Assembly (NCBI RefSeq): GCF_032399705.1
Contig: NZ_CP135922.1
Coordinates: 434,001 to 498,000, forward strand
DNA length: 64,000 nucleotides
Direction: 5' to 3'
Source of the DNA: Paenibacillus sp. BIC5C1
Lineage (GTDB): Bacteria; Bacillota; Bacilli; Paenibacillales; Paenibacillaceae
Below, piece by piece: positions 8,850 through 16,779 of the stretch. A program made the translations under genes and the position numbers. Numbering within the stretch: the first letter of the stretch is position 1; each line of letters opens with the position of its first letter. The notes beneath the pieces were generated by a model, which saw only the letters and a list, made by a program, of their open reading frames with translations, ran no database searches and had not been told where the DNA came from.

Positions 8850-9617
8850 TTAACGTTTTTTGCGGCGTGTTGCCAGAGCGATACCCAGGAAGGACAGGAT
8901 CAACGCCAGAATGGATACAATCAGTGTTGCCTGCTGCAGCTTCAATGTGCCTGGATCTGAATCCGTGTTGTTTGGCTCACCAGTAACGGTGTCATTCAAC
9001 GCGTCACCCAGTGTGGTATCGTCGTTTGCCTTTGTATCATCACCCGTTGCTTCATCATCATGACCCGCATTGCCGGCTGTACCTGCGCTATCATGACCCC
9101 CGCCTGCAGCAGCATTACCTGCAGCAGCAGGATCTTGGCTGATTGCCGTAATACTGTGCGGGTTGCTGTCGCTTGGTCCGCCTGTCCATTCCACGATGCT
9201 GCCATCGCTATAATACTGGAACGCATCCCAGGCTACTTCTGTTTCGGCATCCGGATTCTGTGCTACGAAGTTGAACTGCTGGAATTGACCAGCCAGAATT
9301 CCTTCGTTATCTCCGTCCACTTCCCAAGTGATTGACGTCACTTCATTGGAATCATTTTTTTCGGTAGTGATTTTCCAGCCTGCCAGTGGTTGGTATTGCT
9401 TGAATGCAACGCCTTGCGGTACTTTTAGCGTGACTTTGGTGGTAGGCAGCTCTTTTTCGGATGGAATCTTGATGCTATACGTCTGCCATGCACCTGTCTG
9501 TGCCACGGTTGGGTTAACGGTAACGTGCGCACTGGCGAATCCGGCGAACAGCATCAGCGCAGCAGCTCCAGCAGTGAGGCTGGATGTCAGTTTGGAAGTC
9601 CATGATGTTTTCTTCAA
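8850..9617 (-). CDS. ycnI: YcnI family copper-binding membrane protein (DUF1775)
   Basis: A 255-residue protein with an N-terminal signal peptide ending in FAGFASA, giving a mature N-terminus of His-Val-Thr. In YcnI proteins that histidine together with a Trp/acidic site binds Cu(II). The DUF1775 beta-sandwich covers about residues 30-165, followed by a His/Asp-rich flexible linker (GGGHDSAG, GHDDEATG) and a C-terminal membrane helix with a positive tail ATRRKKR. The start is TTG at 9617 behind GAGAGGGG. It precedes the CopCD gene on the same strand, as in the Bacillus ycnKJI locus, but a repeat element separates the two genes. Likely role: extracytoplasmic copper handling. Confidence 0.88.
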   Translation of the reverse strand: MKKTSWTSKLTSSLTAGAAALMLFAGFASAHVTVNPTVAQTGAWQTYSIKIPSEKELPTTKVTLKVPQGVAFKQYQPLAGWKITTEKNDSNEVTSITWEVDGDNEGILAGQFQQFNFVAQNPDAETEVAWDAFQYYSDGSIVEWTGGPSDSNPHSITAISQDPAAAGNAAAGGGHDSAGTAGNAGHDDEATGDDTKANDDTTLGDALNDTVTGEPNNTDSDPGTLKLQQATLIVSILALILSFLGIALATRRKKR

Positions 9618-9645
9618 AATAATTTACCCCTCTCAATTCTTCTAA

Positions 9646-9836
9646 TATATAAGCTCAACTAAAGAGTATTTACACTAGCCAATACAATGACAGAACAACC
9701 TTCTGATCGCTGTTATCCCCAGATTTTTTGATCCTCTTCTTCAAAGGGGAAAATCCGGGGATAAAGGCGAACGCTTCGCTTCTCCAGGTTTTTTCTGTCC
9801 TCTCCGTTATTGTGTAAATGTTTAGTTGAACATATA
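9646..9836. repeat. Dispersed intergenic element, copy 2
   Basis: This 191-bp copy starts TATATAAGCTCAACTAA and ends TTAGTTGAACATATA. The core is clearly homologous to copy 1: TGATCGCTGTTATCCCCAGA, then AAAATCCGGGGATAAAGGCG and GAACGCTTCGC. The TTATCCCC/GGGGATAA arms pair better than in copy 1. It sits inside the ycnI-ycnJ operon, with its right end 24 nt beyond the CopCD stop codon. No coding capacity. Confidence 0.8.
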
Positions 9837-9860
9837 AGGCCAATCATGAATCGGTTATAC

Positions 9861-11612
9861 CTACGGATTAGCGGTGTCAATCTCAAATTCGGTATCCAGC
9901 GAATCCAGGGAACGGGTTAACAGATGAACCTTGATGTTCCAACGTCCTGGCATGGAGATATATTCTTCTGCCTCGTATACGCCAGTATCATTTTTCGGAA
10001 TCGTAATCTCGTAAATGCCCATATCCATATCCAGGTGGGTCAGTGACAGTGTGATCTGTTCCAGATCGTTAACTGTAGTGCCGTCCGGTTTCTTCACGTC
10101 GATCTTGAACTGATTCTCTCCGGTACGATTGGGACTTACCTGAAGCGTAATTGTGGTCCCGTCGTCCATGGTCTGCACTTCTTGATAAGGTCCTGCAGCA
10201 GCCGGCTGTCCGGGAGACAGGTGTGTCAGCACGGCGGCCAATGCAAGCACGACGGCCCCAGCAATCAGTTCGGCCTTGAGGCTGCCAGCAAGTCGGTTGC
10301 CACTGCTTGCACGTGCCATTCTGGCATGACGCCAGGCCAGCACAAGCATCACAACAAGCAAGACAACTTTAGCGATAAGCACGAGACCATACGCCGTTGT
10401 GAATAGGGACGTAAGTATAGGTGCGGGCAAAATGATCAGGCTGCTGTAAATCCCCGTAGCGACGAGAGCAGCAACAGCACCAATCCCCCAAGCTGTAAAT
10501 CGTCGGATTGCCGTCCAGTAGACCTCTCCTCGCACCGTGGAAGGCAGTTTATCAGCGAGCGGAGGCAGACACACAGCCATGGCGGTTAGAGCGCCAATCC
10601 AGAAAGCCGCTCCGATCAGATGAACGAAGTCCATTGCGATGGCGAGTGCGCGTTGTTCCGCCGCAGCCGGATGTCCTGTCATCGCATGGGTGAACAACCA
10701 GCCAAGAACGAGGACCAGTGATCCGTATGATGACCAGATCCGGATACGCAGCGAGCGATCCCGGTCATATCCGGAGAGGATGGTAACCGCCAGCAACATC
10801 ACAATGAGTATCTGTACCATCCAGATCTGGCCAAATGACGTCAATTTAAGTGCACTGCCCATCAGTGCCCAGCTGAACTCCCCGATGGAAACGCCTGATT
10901 CATACAATGTGTTCAGAGGCAGGCTGATCAGAGCGGCAACAGAAGCGGCGCCATAACTGATCCATAACAACCTATAGCTTCTTGGCACTTCCAGTGGTTC
11001 TCTCGCCATGGAAGCAGGCGCAATTCGAAACAGCAGGAAAGCAAGTGTGCCCAGAATCACAGACAACCCCAGATATTGAATCCAGTCGGTCAGCGACAAA
11101 ATCCATTTTAACGGTCCGCCAACCTGGCCTGAACCTGAGGTTAAATCCGCGAGACCGGCAGGAGCGCCAGATGGTTCCCCAATATGAAACACATAGGCTC
11201 CCTGAATGGGGTGACCATCCGCAGATACAGCCTTCCAATTCACGGCGTAGGTTCCGTTTCCAAGTCCGGTCCGCAGTCCGGTCTCCAGGATATGAGGACG
11301 ATCCTCATCGACATGCACATTGCCGTCATCTGCCTGTGTTCCGTCAGGTCCGGTGATTTTAATATCAAAAAAGGCCGTCTGCAAAGACTCGTTGAACTCG
11401 AGAGTCAGGCGTTCAGGTGCAGTCGCAACCAGTTCATTTTCACCTGGTGAGGCCTGCACGATATAAGCATGGGCCGATGCCCATTGTGGCATAACAAGGC
11501 AAAATAATAACATCAGGGCGCCCATCAATGCCCAGTGCCGTTTGCCCAATTTCGTGGTGAACCTACTCAAAATCAAAAAATCATCACCCTTAGGTCTAGA
11601 ATTGTAAGTCAT
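9861..11612 (-). CDS. ycnJ: CopC-CopD fusion copper transport protein
   Basis: A 583-residue fusion. After a signal-like hydrophobic segment (ALMGALMLLFCLVMP) comes a CopC domain starting SAHAYIVQASPGENEL and containing DRPHILETG and SADGHPIQGAYVFHIG, whose histidines match CopC copper ligands. Next is a CopD-type membrane domain with about eight helices (HAMTGHPAAAEQRALAI, DFVHLIGAAFWIGAL), then an extracytoplasmic C-terminal YtkA-like domain. This matches Bacillus YcnJ, implicated in copper uptake. The start is uncertain: the listed ATG lacks a ribosome binding site, while an in-frame TTG at 11576 follows AAGGGTGAT and is more likely. No YcnK-type repressor gene is nearby. Confidence 0.87.
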   Translation of the reverse strand: MTYNSRPKGDDFLILSRFTTKLGKRHWALMGALMLLFCLVMPQWASAHAYIVQASPGENELVATAPERLTLEFNESLQTAFFDIKITGPDGTQADDGNVHVDEDRPHILETGLRTGLGNGTYAVNWKAVSADGHPIQGAYVFHIGEPSGAPAGLADLTSGSGQVGGPLKWILSLTDWIQYLGLSVILGTLAFLLFRIAPASMAREPLEVPRSYRLLWISYGAASVAALISLPLNTLYESGVSIGEFSWALMGSALKLTSFGQIWMVQILIVMLLAVTILSGYDRDRSLRIRIWSSYGSLVLVLGWLFTHAMTGHPAAAEQRALAIAMDFVHLIGAAFWIGALTAMAVCLPPLADKLPSTVRGEVYWTAIRRFTAWGIGAVAALVATGIYSSLIILPAPILTSLFTTAYGLVLIAKVVLLVVMLVLAWRHARMARASSGNRLAGSLKAELIAGAVVLALAAVLTHLSPGQPAAAGPYQEVQTMDDGTTITLQVSPNRTGENQFKIDVKKPDGTTVNDLEQITLSLTHLDMDMGIYEITIPKNDTGVYEAEEYISMPGRWNIKVHLLTRSLDSLDTEFEIDTANP

Positions 11613-11735
11613 TCTTTGTTATCCGAGCACAATCTATACCATTATAACTTTGTCCAAAATAACACCGTATGACTACATTGGGCTATAAAAAAACGAAATG
11701 ATCCATAGAATTGTGACAAAAACATGAATGCATCG

Positions 11736-12392
11736 CTATTTGCGCAGCTTACGGCCTGCCAGTCCGCTTTCCAATGCATAGCGGGTTAATTGCACACGAT
11801 TTTCGAGATGCAGTTTCTGTAAAATATTCTTCAGATGATTTTTCACCGTTTGATCCGAAATGCCAAGTTGGTCGGCAATCTCACGATTGGTATAACCCGC
11901 AGATACCCATTGCAGGATCTCTAGCTCCCGCGTAGTCAGGGGATTATCGGGTACATCTTCCGTGCGAGGTGCAGGGAACTCCTGAAGGATTCGATAGGCA
12001 AGTTCCTTGCTCAGGGGTGCATCATCACTGACGATGGCGCGAAGGTATTCAAGCCAGGTAGAAGGAGCCAGATTTTTGAGTAAATATCCTTGAGCCCCTT
12101 GCTTCAGCGCTTCGAACAGGTACGTGACATCATCAGACACAGTGACCATGACGATAATGACATACGGAAAGCGCAGTTTGATCTGACGGGTGGCTTCCAG
12201 CCCATCCATATCCGGCATCTGCACGTCCATCAGAATCAGATCGGGCATCCATTGCCCGGTAAGCTCCAGTGCTTCCAGTCCAGTCGAAGCGGTACCAATA
12301 ACTTCAAACAAGCTGTCCTCGGATAAAATACTGCAAATCGCCTCACGTGCATGCGCGTGATCATCGACGACTAATACCCGTACAAGTTCCAT
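11736..12392 (-). CDS. NarL/LuxR family response regulator
   Basis: A response regulator of about 218 residues. The receiver domain has the acidic pair Asp10-Asp11, the phospho-acceptor Asp56 in LILMDVQMP and the Lys in LLKNLAP. A LuxR-type helix-turn-helix ends the protein (TTRELEILQWVSAGYTNREIADQLGI...). The start at 12392 is chosen because GGAAGGGG lies 10 nt upstream and it comes one base after the stop codon of the histidine kinase gene; an ATG at 12401 sits too close to the same site. It pairs with the upstream kinase. Target genes are unknown; the neighbouring copper genes are candidates only by position. Confidence 0.88.
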   Translation of the reverse strand: MELVRVLVVDDHAHAREAICSILSEDSLFEVIGTASTGLEALELTGQWMPDLILMDVQMPDMDGLEATRQIKLRFPYVIIVMVTVSDDVTYLFEALKQGAQGYLLKNLAPSTWLEYLRAIVSDDAPLSKELAYRILQEFPAPRTEDVPDNPLTTRELEILQWVSAGYTNREIADQLGISDQTVKNHLKNILQKLHLENRVQLTRYALESGLAGRKLRK

Positions 12393-12393
12393 A

Positions 12394-13224
12394 TTAAGCA
12401 TGCCCCTTCCCAATGGTTATTCGTGTGTAACCTGGCCTTGAATCAAGGGCGAAAGACCAGCCCATCTGAGCTGCGCGTTCCTTCGTAATTCGCAAGCCGT
12501 ACCGGTCCTTCAGGTGCAGTGGATCTCCGCTCACACCAACGCCGTTATCCTGAATGAAGATCGACCAGACAAAAGGAGTACCTTCTGCAATGACTCGAAT
12601 ATCTGTGGCCCGGGCGTGTTTGTGTACGTTAAGCAGTGCTTCCCGAATGCAGGCGAGCAGTTCTACCTGCTCCTTTGGAGAGAAGAAGGCGCTGTCCAGA
12701 TTCCATTCCAGCCGCGCCGAAGGGACCGTCTCCACTATAATTAATTCCACCTGTGATAGCAGGGAAGTTCCCTCCGGTACTGCCGCTTGTCCAGGGACGT
12801 AGCGGAGCTGGGCGATGGCCTGCCGTACGTAAGCGTTGACCTCATGTACGGTTTTGCGTATTTCCTGAATTTCATTTTCGTGGCCACTTCCAGCCAAACT
12901 GCGCTCGGCCTTGTCTGTTTTTACCGACAGGAGAAAAAGAGACTGCGAGATGCCATCGTGAAGCTCACGGGCCAGTTGATCCCGAGCTTCGAGTGCCATT
13001 TTGGAAGCGCGCTCCTGCTCCAGAGCGGCCCTGGCACTTTCCAGCATATTAAATAAGCGACTTAACAAGGTGACACTTATGAGGTAAAGGATAAGCGGGG
13101 TAAGCCAGTTGCCCGCATCCATGGAAAGGTAGGGCATCAGGAATTGGTGACGGATGTATTCCCAGATACCAACTGTGAATGTAGGGACCAGCAGAATCAT
13201 CCATTTAATCTGTTTGTATGACAT
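12394..13224 (-). CDS. Membrane sensor histidine kinase, HisKA_3 (NarX/DegS type)
   Basis: A 276-residue kinase with two N-terminal membrane helices (WMILLVPTFTVGIWEYI and LTPLILYLISVTLLSRLF), almost no extracytoplasmic loop, a coiled-coil linker, the HisKA_3 box RELHDGISQSLFLL with the phospho-acceptor His89, and a C-terminal HATPase domain (N-box LLNVHKHARAT, G-box DNGVGV). The short sensor region suggests an intramembrane-sensing kinase. It is the first gene of a two-gene operon with the NarL regulator. The signal cannot be deduced. Confidence 0.87.
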   Translation of the reverse strand: MSYKQIKWMILLVPTFTVGIWEYIRHQFLMPYLSMDAGNWLTPLILYLISVTLLSRLFNMLESARAALEQERASKMALEARDQLARELHDGISQSLFLLSVKTDKAERSLAGSGHENEIQEIRKTVHEVNAYVRQAIAQLRYVPGQAAVPEGTSLLSQVELIIVETVPSARLEWNLDSAFFSPKEQVELLACIREALLNVHKHARATDIRVIAEGTPFVWSIFIQDNGVGVSGDPLHLKDRYGLRITKERAAQMGWSFALDSRPGYTRITIGKGHA

Positions 13225-13526
13225 GAATACAGAACTCCTTTAAGATAAGGTTCATTTATATGTATCCGTTTCAAGGGTTGGCACCATTATAACGTATGCT
13301 TGCTTCAGACCCTAGTCTGTCTTTCTTCGGAGGAAATTCGGGTGGATAAGGGAGCATTTAGAAGGATATCTAAGAACAACATGGGGTGAAATTATGTCAT
13401 GCAGGGTGAGCCTTGATGAGTACAGATGAGCGGGGCTGTATCCATTTTCCCTATTGAAGAAGGTCCTCTATACTTATATAGAACACAAATTCATTACAAA
13501 AGATGTTAAGGAGTGAACGCAACAAC
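13225..13526. promoter_or_regulatory. Divergent intergenic region
   Basis: The region separates the minus-strand two-component genes from the plus-strand small gene. On the minus strand a TATAAT stands at 13286-13291, without a clear -35. On the plus strand TTGAAG (13454-13459) and TATAGA (13477-13482) are 17 bp apart and could drive the small gene. Nothing else was recognised. Confidence 0.4.
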
Positions 13527-13694
13527 ATGAATCAAGAGGTATTGGAACGTCGCAGCGAGTTGCTTAAGAAGAACATTCATCAAATGCTTCTTCAAGACAA
13601 TCAGCACGGAATCAGTCGTCAGGATAACATGTTTTTGCAGCAGATGATTAAAGAGCTGCATCAGACTTCACACGAAATGAACACCACTCGATAA
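13527..13694 (+). CDS. Small hydrophilic protein, unknown
   Basis: A 55-residue protein rich in Gln, Asn, His and charged residues, predicted to be mostly helical (MNQEVLERRSELLKKNIHQM). No family recognised. The ATG at 13527 follows AAGGAGTGA; the frame is open 24 nt further upstream but without a better ribosome binding site. A good terminator follows at 13760. Likely a real, cytoplasmic small protein of unknown function. Confidence 0.6.
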   Translation: MNQEVLERRSELLKKNIHQMLLQDNQHGISRQDNMFLQQMIKELHQTSHEMNTTR

Positions 13695-13759
13695 CGCAGA
13701 ATCTGCACAAGAATGAAGTGGTCTAGTGCACGATTAATTCTATGATGAACATGAAAATG

Positions 13760-13795
13760 GCGCTATCCCCGATTAGGCCGGGGGTAGCGCTTTTG
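13760..13795 (+). terminator. Rho-independent terminator
   Basis: GCGCTATCCCC pairs with GGGGGTAGCGC (13780-13790) and is followed by TTTT. Confidence 0.8.
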
Positions 13796-13822
13796 GCTTG
13801 GTAAGGGGGGATTCTGCGGGTG

Positions 13823-15655
13823 TTACACAAGTTGTTGCTGCACCGTTCGTTTCTGAATATATCGGATGAACAGCTCGGCCAGCTCGGGATCAAACTGGGA
13901 ACCGGAGCACATCTGTAGTTCCTTGATTGCTTCATCCACATTTTTCGTTTCCTGATACGGTCGCTCTGTCGTCATGGCATCAAAGGAATCAATCACCGTG
14001 AGCATCCGGCACAACCTTGGAATCTCACAGCCTTTCAGACCATAAGGGTAGCCTGCCCCGTCATATCGTTCATGATGCAATTCAATATAGGGAATGAGAT
14101 CGGCAAAACGCTCGTTCGTCATGGCCATTTTTTTGCCCCAAATGACATGTCCCTTGATCGTTTCCCACTCTTCAGCGGTGAGTTTCTCTTTCTTATTCAG
14201 AATGGACCACGGAATCTCCAGCTTCCCGATATCATGAATCAGAGCACCCAGCACGAAATTACGCTTTTCCACATTATCAAGTTCCAGCAACTCACTTAAA
14301 TCGAGAGCATATTTATATACGCGTTTGGAATGTTTGAACGTATCCATGTCCTTGTATCTGAACAAGTTGAGCTGTTGCTCAATGTCGCGCACATCCTGCA
14401 CCAGATCAATCTCTTGCTCCATGCCATCATTGCTACCGTGGCGATGCACATTGTTTTTGCCTTGCTTTTTGGCATAATAGAGCGCTTTATCCGCCTGATC
14501 CACAAGTTGTGACTTGTTGTACATATCAACCTCATAACGCGCAACACCTGCGGAGAAGGAGAGACAACCGTGCGGAAAAACTTCAACTCCTTCAAAAGGA
14601 GTGTCGTTCAGCTGCTTGCGCAGCTTGTTCATGAACACATAAGCTTCGTCCAGATCCATGCCTGGCATGAGTAAGGTGAATTCTTCTCCCCCGTAACGAA
14701 AAGCGGTAACGGGAGTGCCTTCCGTCTTCCGACTGAGGAAATCTCCGAGAAGAGCCAGCAGGCTGTCACCCTGGAGATGACCGAAGCGGTCGTTATACTT
14801 TTTGAAATCATCAATATCGATGAGTCCCAGCGAAAGCGGCGTGCCCTGTGAACGGGCGTTCCCGAGCTCGGTCTCCAACATACTTTCAAAATGACTGTGG
14901 TTAAACAAACCAGTACGTTGATCCGTGTTGGCCTTTTCCTCAATACTTTGATACATCACAAACAGCTGTTTGAACGCATGCGATAGCAAAATGCTAAGAC
15001 TGAGGTAAAGCAGCAGGCCGAGAACGCCGTTATGTACAACGAGAATGGTCAACACGAGCGCCAAAATCAATGTACATAAATAGACGAGCAGCGATTCGGT
15101 AACGAACACACGCTTCATCTGCTGTAATGCATCTTTTGTTGAGAAATGAAAAAACAGGCCAAGCGTGATTGTATTGATGATGAAGTAGGCTGCAAGTGCC
15201 GCGAAATAGGGCAGCAGGTTATATCCATCCAGTGCTCCCGGAATTCCTCCAGTCCAAGTGAATACATAAGCCGCTCCTGCAATCATTAGGCTGTAAATGC
15301 TGAAATTGACAATATGTTTCCACCAAGTGAGTTTGCGATCCTTGATTAACAGGATGAGGGAAACGGGCAGCAGTACAGACAGACTGAATGCACCACCAAA
15401 CATGAAGATACAGGCGAGGTACACGGAAGAGTCCATGGATTGCTGATTGCCTTTGGGCGGAATTTGAAACGTGAAGTAATCCAAAATCAGCGCCGCACCG
15501 AGCATCGTGTATACCATTACCCATTCATCAGAGGATAGATGGAGATAAGACCACTTGTTCATATACAAAAAAATACCGATGCCGGTGCAGCTAAGCAACA
15601 CGACATACATGCTGCTCCGATCTGCTCTATGGATAAGGTTACGAATAAAGTTCAT
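13823..15655 (-). CDS. Membrane GGDEF plus HD-GYP cyclic-di-GMP enzyme
   Basis: A 610-residue protein joining a sensor of about seven membrane helices (residues 15-225), a GGDEF domain and an HD-GYP domain. The GGDEF active site reads RYGGEEF, so diguanylate cyclase activity is plausible; no RxxD inhibitory site is seen five residues before it. The HD-GYP part keeps HDIGKLEIP, the GHVIWG histidine and HHERYDGAGYP, so c-di-GMP phosphodiesterase activity is also plausible. Start behind CAGGAG. It lies downstream, on the same strand, of the DUF5317 gene and its 34-residue peptide, separated by a terminator. The membrane region may sense a peptide or lipid signal; that is speculation. Confidence 0.88.
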   Translation of the reverse strand: MNFIRNLIHRADRSSMYVVLLSCTGIGIFLYMNKWSYLHLSSDEWVMVYTMLGAALILDYFTFQIPPKGNQQSMDSSVYLACIFMFGGAFSLSVLLPVSLILLIKDRKLTWWKHIVNFSIYSLMIAGAAYVFTWTGGIPGALDGYNLLPYFAALAAYFIINTITLGLFFHFSTKDALQQMKRVFVTESLLVYLCTLILALVLTILVVHNGVLGLLLYLSLSILLSHAFKQLFVMYQSIEEKANTDQRTGLFNHSHFESMLETELGNARSQGTPLSLGLIDIDDFKKYNDRFGHLQGDSLLALLGDFLSRKTEGTPVTAFRYGGEEFTLLMPGMDLDEAYVFMNKLRKQLNDTPFEGVEVFPHGCLSFSAGVARYEVDMYNKSQLVDQADKALYYAKKQGKNNVHRHGSNDGMEQEIDLVQDVRDIEQQLNLFRYKDMDTFKHSKRVYKYALDLSELLELDNVEKRNFVLGALIHDIGKLEIPWSILNKKEKLTAEEWETIKGHVIWGKKMAMTNERFADLIPYIELHHERYDGAGYPYGLKGCEIPRLCRMLTVIDSFDAMTTERPYQETKNVDEAIKELQMCSGSQFDPELAELFIRYIQKRTVQQQLV

Positions 15656-15760
15656 AAAAATTCTCCTGCTTGGTTTAGTCTGCTCTTGATGTGAATATAT
15701 CGGCTTGTACTATATTGATGTATAACATAACAAGTTACCTCCCAAAAATCCAGAAAGAAA

Positions 15761-15787
15761 AAACAGGCCGCTGGCAGCCTGTTTGTC
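15761..15787 (-). terminator. Terminator after the DUF5317-peptide pair
   Basis: AAACAGGC (15761-15768) and GCCTGTTT (15777-15784) form a stem; read on the minus strand it is followed by a T-run. It separates the peptide gene from the GGDEF/HD-GYP gene. Confidence 0.75.
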
Positions 15788-15806
15788 TTGGTTGGCGAGT
15801 TATGTA

Positions 15807-15911
15807 CTAGCCGCCCAGCTTGTATCCCGAAGTCAATGCAACAACGACAGAAGCTACGATGATTGCGTTGATGACAAGACGGGAATATTTAATGCCTTCG
15901 AATTTTTTCAT
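15807..15911 (-). CDS. 34-residue membrane peptide, unknown
   Basis: A short open frame starting ATG at 15911, preceded by GGGAGG with an 8-nt gap, and overlapping the stop codon of the DUF5317 gene as ATGA. The peptide has a charged start (MKKFEGIKYSRL), one hydrophobic helix (VINAIIVASVVVALTSG) and ends YKLGG. Perfect ribosome binding site, translational coupling and a terminator 20 nt after the stop codon argue that it is expressed. It could be a small subunit of the membrane protein or a precursor of a signal peptide acting on the neighbouring GGDEF/HD-GYP sensor; neither is shown. Confidence 0.65.
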   Translation of the reverse strand: MKKFEGIKYSRLVINAIIVASVVVALTSGYKLGG

Positions 15912-16540
15912 GGAAAAGACCTCCCTTCCTTGGAGTCTGTCCGAATCTCTTCTGACCTGATGGAATTCAATGGCTGCAAAGCTTCTCCGGTTCGATTCAC
16001 CATCATGTACTGGATAAACAGGAATATGCCAATGTTCATGACTACATCGCCGATGCTGATCACCTGAGTCCGAGGATAAGGACTGGACAGCGGGATGATA
16101 TCGCCTAGGAATGAAAGATGTGTGGAAGCATCCATCATATAGTGCTTCGACACCGCTCCGCCTTCACGCAGCATGTCCACATAATAGGGACCAAGGACAG
16201 CAGAGGCTTCCACGGAAACCGGCATACGCCCACCGTTCACCACCATGACGATGAAGTTGAGAAAGACACCAATCCAGATCAGCGTAAAACCCTTATGATG
16301 TCGATTAAGCCACAAAAATGCCAAACCTGTGACATAAACGGCAGCAAACAGGTATCCGTTGATGGATGCAACCCATTCAAGCCTTTCCTGCAAGAAAAAG
16401 ATGAGGAACTGGGCCAGAAGCAACAGCGGGAAAATCCATCCGCCTCGCAGCTTGAGTGCTGCAAATTGGTGCAGACTATACCGAAATCCTCCACGGAACA
16501 GTCCAATGATCAAACCGAGCAGAATGCCGTCGTATACCAT
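15908..16540 (-). CDS. DUF5317 family membrane protein
   Basis: A 210-residue protein of mostly hydrophobic character, about six membrane helices, with the conserved central stretch NFIVMVVNGGRMPVS typical of DUF5317 and a later PYPRTQVISIGDVVMNIGIF segment. Function is unknown. The stop codon overlaps the start of the 34-residue peptide gene. The last 20 residues are charged and cytoplasmic. The pair and the following GGDEF/HD-GYP gene may form one signalling locus. Confidence 0.75.
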   Translation of the reverse strand: MVYDGILLGLIIGLFRGGFRYSLHQFAALKLRGGWIFPLLLLAQFLIFFLQERLEWVASINGYLFAAVYVTGLAFLWLNRHHKGFTLIWIGVFLNFIVMVVNGGRMPVSVEASAVLGPYYVDMLREGGAVSKHYMMDASTHLSFLGDIIPLSSPYPRTQVISIGDVVMNIGIFLFIQYMMVNRTGEALQPLNSIRSEEIRTDSKEGRSFP

Positions 16541-16669
16541 GATTAACTCCTGTCTTACAGATATGTGTAAATGTGATTGCGTGTTTGTGTACCTATGTTA
16601 TTCGACCTTTTACTGGTAAATCCTGCAATGAAATATATTATTTCGAGAAAAAATTTGCAAAAAAATATA

Positions 16670-16733
16670 CAAAAAACCGCCTTCACGAACCAATGGGTCG
16701 AATCCATTGTAAAATTCGGTAAAGACGGCTTTA
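16670..16733 (-). terminator. Terminator of the SLH-protein gene
   Basis: On the minus strand GCCGTCTT pairs with AAGGCGGT (with G-T pairs), enclosing an inner hairpin ATGGATTCGACCCAT, and a run of T follows. Confidence 0.7.
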
Positions 16734-16779
16734 TATTGTGCCAAAATGCGAGGTTTAATGCACTTGAAGAATGTTCAGT

